64,000 bases of DNA, taken from assembly GCF_002813445.1 (NCBI RefSeq), contig NZ_PHHD01000001.1:3844001-3908000 (forward strand). The letters are read 5' to 3'. The notes below the pieces were generated by a model. That model was not told where the DNA came from and made no database searches. It worked only from the letters and a program-made list of their open reading frames with translations. The stretch's first letter is position 1. Each line of letters starts with the position of its first letter. This document shows, in pieces, positions 59,505-64,000 of the stretch. The position numbers were made by a program, and so were the translations under genes. This DNA comes from Pseudomonas tolaasii NCPPB 2192. GTDB lineage: Bacteria > Pseudomonadota > Gammaproteobacteria > Pseudomonadales > Pseudomonadaceae.

Positions 59505-60605
59505 TCATTCGCGGGCCAGCGCCAGCTTCAACGGCAGCCGCGCCATGCTCGTGCTTTTCAATGAGCCCAGGTACAGCCAGTCGCCATATTCACGAGCGGT
59601 GGTGATGGGTGAGTAATTGCCGGCGCTGCCATCCTGCAGGTTGGCGATGACGTTGCCGTCGGTGTCCAGCCCAAGCACAAAGGCTTTGCGCTCGAGGGGC
59701 TTGGGCACCACCATCAGCGCTCGCACCATCACCTTGCGCAGCAGGGGGTAGCCGGCGAAGCCATCCAGCAGCGGGTTGCGGGGTGAATACAAGGCGACCC
59801 AGAAGCGGTCGCGGCCATTGAAGCTGAGGTTGTCCGGCAGGCCGGGAAGGTTGTCGATAAAAAGGTCGTGGTTGCCCGCACGCTCGCCTTTGAGCCAGTA
59901 GCGGCTGATGCGGTAGGCGCCGGTTTCGTTGACCAGCACGTAGTGTTCATCCGGGCCCAGCGCCACGCCGTTGGCGAACTGCAAATGGTCGAGCAAAACG
60001 TCTGTGGCGCCGGTGCTGAAGTCATAGCGCAACAGGCGGCCATCGCCGCCATGTTCGATCACGGCCTCGCCATCCTGCCCGTAGCCCCAGCGGCTGGAGG
60101 CGTCACTGAAATAGGCGTACCGCCCGCTGGCGTCCACCGCCACGTCGTCGGTGAAACCGAGGGGCACGCCATTGGCGGCGGTGCTCAAGGTAGTGAGTTG
60201 GCGATTGGCATCCAGGGCCAGCAGGCCTTTGACGCCGTCGGCAATGATCAAGCGCCCGTCCGGGTGGCGCGCCATGCCGAGCGGGCGCCCGCCGGTGTTG
60301 GCCAGTACCTCCAGTGTGTGGCTGTCGGGCGCGGTGCGGATGATGCGCCCGTCATGCAGCCCGCTGATCAGAAACCCCTGGGCATCCAGCAGCAGGGCTT
60401 CGGGCCCGGCGATGCCTTGGGCACCGATTCTTTGCACGCCTTTGAGCCGCTGGTTTTCGGCGTAGGGGCCGTCCTTCATCGATGGGGCCTTGGGCGGCGC
60501 CCAGTTCACCGGCTGGACTTTGGTTGGCATCAGCAACAGAAACGCGATCACGGCAAGAAACACGACGAATACCAAATGACGCAGTTTTTTGGAGCCTGTA
60601 CTCAT
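59505..60605 (-). CDS. Strictosidine synthase/SMP-30-like beta-propeller protein
   Basis: 366 residues. N-terminal membrane anchor (HLVFVVFLAVIAFLLLMP), then repeated propeller blades: GPEALLLDAQGFLISGLHDG, RPLGMARHPDGRLIIADGVK, FTDDVAVDASGRYAYFSDAS and FANGVALGPDEHYVLVNETG. The last is characteristic of strictosidine-synthase-like proteins. Likely a lactonase or arylesterase-like hydrolase facing the periplasm; substrate unknown. The frame is open far upstream, but this ATG overlaps the hydroxylase stop (ATGA). Confidence 0.87.
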   Translation of the reverse strand: MSTGSKKLRHLVFVVFLAVIAFLLLMPTKVQPVNWAPPKAPSMKDGPYAENQRLKGVQRIGAQGIAGPEALLLDAQGFLISGLHDGRIIRTAPDSHTLEVLANTGGRPLGMARHPDGRLIIADGVKGLLALDANRQLTTLSTAANGVPLGFTDDVAVDASGRYAYFSDASSRWGYGQDGEAVIEHGGDGRLLRYDFSTGATDVLLDHLQFANGVALGPDEHYVLVNETGAYRISRYWLKGERAGNHDLFIDNLPGLPDNLSFNGRDRFWVALYSPRNPLLDGFAGYPLLRKVMVRALMVVPKPLERKAFVLGLDTDGNVIANLQDGSAGNYSPITTAREYGDWLYLGSLKSTSMARLPLKLALARE

Positions 60606-61282
60606 GACGACTTCCTGTTGTATTGGGGGCTGTCGGGTTCCCAATGCAGGGTGCCGAACAGGTAATCCATCAGCGGCAGAACGATATTGAAATTGCGCCC
60701 CTGCATCAGCTCGCGACGGTGGTGCAGGGCGTGCAACCGGTGCATCTGGCGAATCCACGGCAGGCGCGCCACCGGGTGATCGGCGGGCAGGTGTTCGCAG
60801 GCATGGAACACTTCGTAGAGCAGGTAGCCGAGGATCATGCACCCGGCGAACAGCCCGGCGACGTTGGGGCTCAGTTGGCTGAGCAACCACCAGGCGGGCA
60901 GGGTAACGGCCAGGCTGTGCAGCACGATGAGCCAGGCAGGGAACAGGATCACGCGCCAGTCGCGCGGGTTGTCGAAGGTCATGTGGCCGGGGGTGAAGAA
61001 ACTGTGGTGGTCGCCGGTGTGGCGGGCATAGAACAGCCGGCCCAGGTGATGTTTGTGATGGCCGAGATGACGGTGTACGAGGTAGATGCACAGGTTGAAG
61101 AAGACCAGCGTCAGAGGAACCGTCAGCCACTGCAACGGGGTGATGTGCTCGGTGGAGGACCAGGCCAAGGTGATGCAGGTAATGCCGTAGGCCAGCACGA
61201 ATGTGGCGTGGAGCCAGGGGTTGTAGAGCGATGACACATTGGCGCGGTAGCGTGCGCGGAAGGTCTCGGTGGGGTGGGCCAT
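60602..61282 (-). CDS. Fatty acid hydroxylase/sterol desaturase family protein
   Basis: 226 residues, membrane-bound di-iron family. Histidine clusters HRHLGHHKHH, HTGDHHSF, HACEH and HRLHALHH supply the metal ligands; several membrane helices surround them (LTVPLTLVFFNLCIYLVH). Hydroxylates or desaturates a lipid. Coupled to the beta-propeller gene, so the two may act on the same lipid or lactone. Confidence 0.88.
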   Translation of the reverse strand: MAHPTETFRARYRANVSSLYNPWLHATFVLAYGITCITLAWSSTEHITPLQWLTVPLTLVFFNLCIYLVHRHLGHHKHHLGRLFYARHTGDHHSFFTPGHMTFDNPRDWRVILFPAWLIVLHSLAVTLPAWWLLSQLSPNVAGLFAGCMILGYLLYEVFHACEHLPADHPVARLPWIRQMHRLHALHHRRELMQGRNFNIVLPLMDYLFGTLHWEPDSPQYNRKSS

Positions 61283-61369
61283 GATGGGAAACTCGGCGTT
61301 TTTTTGTTGGAGGCTGAGCTTAGTCGGTAGCGGGGAATGTGCGAGTTTTTGCCAGATACGAGATTCAAA
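61283..61369. other. Spacer between the hydroxylase gene and REPIN
   Basis: Holds the minus-strand promoter region of the hydroxylase gene; nothing else seen. The rest of the gap to 61590 is taken by the REPIN and the operator listed separately. Confidence 0.5.
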
Positions 61370-61458
61370 TGTGGGAGCTGGCTTGCCTGCGATAGCGGTG
61401 TATCAGTCACTGAAAGGGTGATTGATAGGGCCCTATCGCAGGCAAGCCAGCTCCCACA
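61370..61458. repeat. REPIN (paired inverted REP elements)
   Basis: Perfect 26-base arms (61370-61395, beginning TGTGGGAGCTGGCTTGCCTG, and its reverse complement 61433-61458) around a 37-base centre. This is the mobile form of the REP family, spread by RAYT transposases encoded elsewhere. The singlet at 3820 is the same family. Confidence 0.88.
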
Positions 61459-61535
61459 ATGGTTTAGGGGGGGCTTGAACCCCGAGCGACAGACGGGGGC
61501 TTGCACGCCCCGGGATTCCTTGTTAGCTTCTGACA

Positions 61536-61555
61536 AAATGTTATCGATAACATTT
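61536..61555. promoter_or_regulatory. 20-bp perfect palindromic operator (LacI/GntR-type)
   Basis: AAATGTTATC followed immediately by its reverse complement, centred on CG, 36 bases before the binding-protein ATG. The core ATGTTATCGATAACAT is close to the E. coli GntR box, so a LacI-family sugar regulator encoded outside the window is the likely ligand. Confidence 0.65.
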
Positions 61556-61590
61556 GCTCTAAAAATAAAAACAAAACAGAGACCCACGCC

Positions 61591-62514
61591 ATGAAAATGC
61601 TTCCGAAAACCCTGTGTTTACTGGCCGCCAGCGTCACCCTGGGCGTCGCAGCCCCCGCGTTCGCCGATGCCGCCAAGCCCATCCGTATCGGCGCCTCGTT
61701 CCAGGAAATCAACAACCCCTATTTCGTCACCATGAAAAACGCCCTGGAAGAAGCCGGCGCGACCATCGGTGCCAAGCTGATCATCACCGACGCCCGCCAC
61801 GACGTGTCCAAGCAGGTCAGTGACGTCGAAGACATGCTGCAAAAAGGCATCGACATTCTGCTGATCAACCCCACCGACTCGGTCGGCGTGCAATCGGCCG
61901 TCAAATCCGCCCACGCCGCAGGTGTCGTCGTGGTGGCCGTGGATGCCCAGGCCGACGGCCCGCTGGATTCCTTCGTCGGTTCAAAAAACTTCGACGCCGG
62001 CTTCCAGGCCTGCGAATACCTGGCCAAAAACATCGGCGACAAGGGCAACATCGCGATTCTCGACGGCATCGCCGTGGTGCCGATTCTGGAGCGTGTGCGC
62101 GGTTGCAAAGAGGCCGTGGCCAAGCACCCGGACATCAAGATTGTCAGCGTCCAGAACGGCAAGCAGGAACGTGACCAGGCCCTCACCGTCACCGAGAACA
62201 TGTTGCAGGCCCAGCCCACCCTCAAGGGCATTTTCAGCGTGAATGACAACGGCTCCCTCGGCGCACTCTCGGCCATCGAAGCCAGCGGTCTGGACGTGAA
62301 ACTGGTCAGCGTCGACGGCGCGCCGGAGGCGATCAAGGCGATCCAGAAGCCGGGCAGCAAATTCATCGCTACTTCGGCGCAATACCCGCGCGACCAGATT
62401 CGCCTGGCCCTCGGTATCGCTCTGGCCAGGAAGTGGGGCTCGCAAGTGCCCGCCACGATCCCGGTGGACATCACCTTGATCGACCAGGCCAAGGCCAAGG
62501 ATTTCAGCTGGTAA
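61591..62514 (+). CDS. Sugar ABC transporter periplasmic binding protein (RbsB family)
   Basis: 307 residues. Signal peptide to about residue 25 (LAASVTLGVAAPAFA), then a type I binding fold: IGASFQEINNPYFVTMKNAL, ILLINPTDSVGVQSAV, VAVDAQADGP and FSVNDNGSLGALSAIE. Paralogous to RbsB at 24013 but clearly divergent. Likely binds a pentose, hexose or polyol. A stem-loop and the ATPase gene follow. Confidence 0.9.
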   Translation: MKMLPKTLCLLAASVTLGVAAPAFADAAKPIRIGASFQEINNPYFVTMKNALEEAGATIGAKLIITDARHDVSKQVSDVEDMLQKGIDILLINPTDSVGVQSAVKSAHAAGVVVVAVDAQADGPLDSFVGSKNFDAGFQACEYLAKNIGDKGNIAILDGIAVVPILERVRGCKEAVAKHPDIKIVSVQNGKQERDQALTVTENMLQAQPTLKGIFSVNDNGSLGALSAIEASGLDVKLVSVDGAPEAIKAIQKPGSKFIATSAQYPRDQIRLALGIALARKWGSQVPATIPVDITLIDQAKAKDFSW

Positions 62515-62523
62515 ATCACCTGG

Positions 62524-62544
62524 GCCCCACATGAACCGTGGGGC
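62524..62544 (+). promoter_or_regulatory. Intra-operon stem-loop after binding-protein gene
   Basis: GCCCCAC / GTGGGGC stem with a seven-base loop, no T run, right after the binding-protein stop; same position as the stem-loop after rbsB. Confidence 0.55.
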
Positions 62545-62577
62545 TTGAGGTTTCCTTCTGAATACGAGGTCGGCGGT

Positions 62578-64000
62578 ATGAGCAGTCTTCTGAAACTGGA
62601 AAATATCTGTAAGCGTTACCCGGGCGTACAGGCCCTCAAGTCCATCAACCTGCAGGTGGAGCGCGGCGAAATTCACGCGTTGCTCGGGGAAAATGGCGCG
62701 GGCAAATCGACGTTGATGAAGATCCTCGGCGGCGTCGAGCATCAGGACGAAGGCCAGATCCTGATCGACGGCCAGGCACAGCAATTCGCGACGTACCGCG
62801 ATGCAATCGCCGCCGGCATCGGCATCGTCTTTCAGGAGTTCAGCCTGATTCCTTACCTCACGGCGGTGGAAAACATCTTCCTGGGCCATGAGTTGAGCAA
62901 CCGTTTCGGCCTGTTGCGCAAACGCGAAATGGTCGAAGCGTCCGAAGCGTTGTTCCGGCGCCTGGGTGTGACCATTGACCTGCAATGCGCAGTCAGGCAC
63001 CTGAGTGTGGCCGAGCAACAATTCGTCGAAATCGCCAAGGCCCTGGCCCTGGACGCGCGTCTGCTGGTGCTCGATGAACCTACCGCCACCCTTACGCCCA
63101 GCGAAGCCGAGCTGCTGTTCGACATCATGCGCGAACTCAAGCGCCAGGGCGTGGCGGTGATTTTTATCTCCCACCACCTGGAGGAAATTTTCCAGGTCTG
63201 CGACCGCATCAGTGTGCTGCGTGACGGCGGCAATGTGGGCGTGACCGACGTGGCCGACAGCGATATCGACCGCCTGGTCGAGATGATGGTGGGGCGCCGT
63301 CTGGAAAGCAGTTTTCCACCTAAACCGAGCCAGGCGCGCGGCCCGCTGTTGCTGGACGTCAAAGACATCCAGTTGGTGCGCAACGGGCCCCACAACAGCT
63401 TCCAGCTGCACAAGGGCGAAATCCTCGGTTTCGCCGGGCTGGTCGGTTCCGGCCGCACCGAACTGGCGCTGGGCATGATGGGCGCGCTGCCGTCGGTGAG
63501 CAAAGACGTGTGGCTGCGCGGCGAGAAAGTCAGCCTCGACGACCCGGCCCAGGCGCTGGCCCACGGTATCGGTTTGTTGCCCGAAAGCCGCAAGAGCGAA
63601 GGGCTGATCACCGATTTCAGCATTCGCGAAAACATCTCCCTGAACAACCTGCCCAAATACCAGAACGCCTCGGGCCTGATCGACAAAAGCCGTGAATGCG
63701 CGAGTGTCGAAGGCTTGATGAAACAGCTGGCGATCAAGGCGCCCAGTGGCGAAAGCCGGGTGTTCAACCTCAGCGGCGGCAACCAGCAAAAGGTGGTGAT
63801 CGCGCGCTGGATCAACCACCACTGCGACGTGCTGGTGTTCGACGAACCCACGCGCGGCATTGACGTGGGCGCCAAGGCGCAGATCTACGCCTTGATGCGC
63901 AGCCTTACCGAACAGGGCTACGCGATCATCATGATTTCTTCCGAGCTGCCGGAAGTCATCGGCATGTGCGACCGCGTCGCAGTGTTCCACAAGGGCGCCA
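62578..64000 (+). CDS. Sugar ABC transporter ATP-binding protein, 3'-truncated by window
   Basis: 474 residues visible. Starts MSSLLKLENICKRYPGVQAL with GAGG 7 bases upstream. Tandem ABC domains of the RbsA/MglA class: first Walker A GENGAGKST and Walker B LLVLDEPTATL; second half with GLVGSGRTEL, LSGGNQQKVVIARW and DEPTRGIDVGAKAQ. The frame is open at base 64000; about 30-40 residues and the permease gene should lie beyond. Confidence 0.92.
   Translation, partial: MSSLLKLENICKRYPGVQALKSINLQVERGEIHALLGENGAGKSTLMKILGGVEHQDEGQILIDGQAQQFATYRDAIAAGIGIVFQEFSLIPYLTAVENIFLGHELSNRFGLLRKREMVEASEALFRRLGVTIDLQCAVRHLSVAEQQFVEIAKALALDARLLVLDEPTATLTPSEAELLFDIMRELKRQGVAVIFISHHLEEIFQVCDRISVLRDGGNVGVTDVADSDIDRLVEMMVGRRLESSFPPKPSQARGPLLLDVKDIQLVRNGPHNSFQLHKGEILGFAGLVGSGRTELALGMMGALPSVSKDVWLRGEKVSLDDPAQALAHGIGLLPESRKSEGLITDFSIRENISLNNLPKYQNASGLIDKSRECASVEGLMKQLAIKAPSGESRVFNLSGGNQQKVVIARWINHHCDVLVFDEPTRGIDVGAKAQIYALMRSLTEQGYAIIMISSELPEVIGMCDRVAVFHKGA

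Overview
The window is a stretch of chromosome from a fluorescent-group Pseudomonas. The basis is a GC-rich third-position bias, the thrS-infC-rpmI-rplT-pheS-pheT-ihfA-merR-tRNA-Pro block in typical Pseudomonas order, an RsmE-type CsrA homologue, DUF1654 and DUF2790 family proteins, and Pseudomonas-type REP/REPIN repeats. It is mostly ordinary chromosome with several accessory modules; no CRISPR array, prophage or intact insertion sequence was seen.

Layout. 1-3.2 kb: 3' part of purF, metZ and a coupled SDR oxidoreductase. 3.3-3.7 kb: tRNA-Val(UAC) and two identical tRNA-Asp genes, then a PuuB-like FAD oxidoreductase on the other strand. 5.4-6.9 kb: tRNA-Val(GAC) followed by a gene-poor segment that ends in a decayed second copy of the tRNA 3' end, a likely integration scar. 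6.9-12.4 kb: a lipoprotein, then an amino-sugar-like catabolic cluster (APC permease, divergent ROK kinase, SIS deaminase) facing a ROK repressor. 12.5-18.7 kb: GNAT, a DUF969-DUF979-pcp module for pyroglutamyl peptides/5-oxoproline, a heavy-metal-type two-component system, a DUF2790 protein and an exported alpha/beta hydrolase. 18.9-23.5 kb: HAD phosphatase, small conserved proteins, rsmE, a SPOR lipoprotein, endonuclease I, DUF1654 and a periplasmic asparaginase/glutaminase.

24-31 kb is a complete ribose system, rbsBACRKD, with a secreted nucleoside hydrolase as last gene, so that nucleosides outside the inner membrane can supply ribose. 31-33 kb holds small proteins, including an I78 inhibitor and a cold-shock protein. 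33.4-40.9 kb is the translation block. Its thrS leader contains a hairpin whose seven-base loop copies the anticodon loop of tRNA-Thr(GGU), directly upstream of the ribosome binding site. 41-47.5 kb is an iron-siderophore uptake locus: a TonB receptor with an STN domain plus fecBCDE-like ABC genes.

48-57.5 kb is a tightly overlapping type II secretion operon (gspEFGHIJKLM, a GspC/N-like gene and gspD). Its secretin carries a lipobox (an Hxc-like liposecretin), its GspE has lost the zinc tetracysteine motif, and no prepilin peptidase is encoded here. 57.6-61.3 kb: a chemoreceptor, a strictosidine-synthase-like protein and a fatty acid hydroxylase. 61.3-64 kb: a REPIN, a perfect 20-bp operator palindrome, and the start of a second RbsBA-type sugar ABC transporter that runs off the window.
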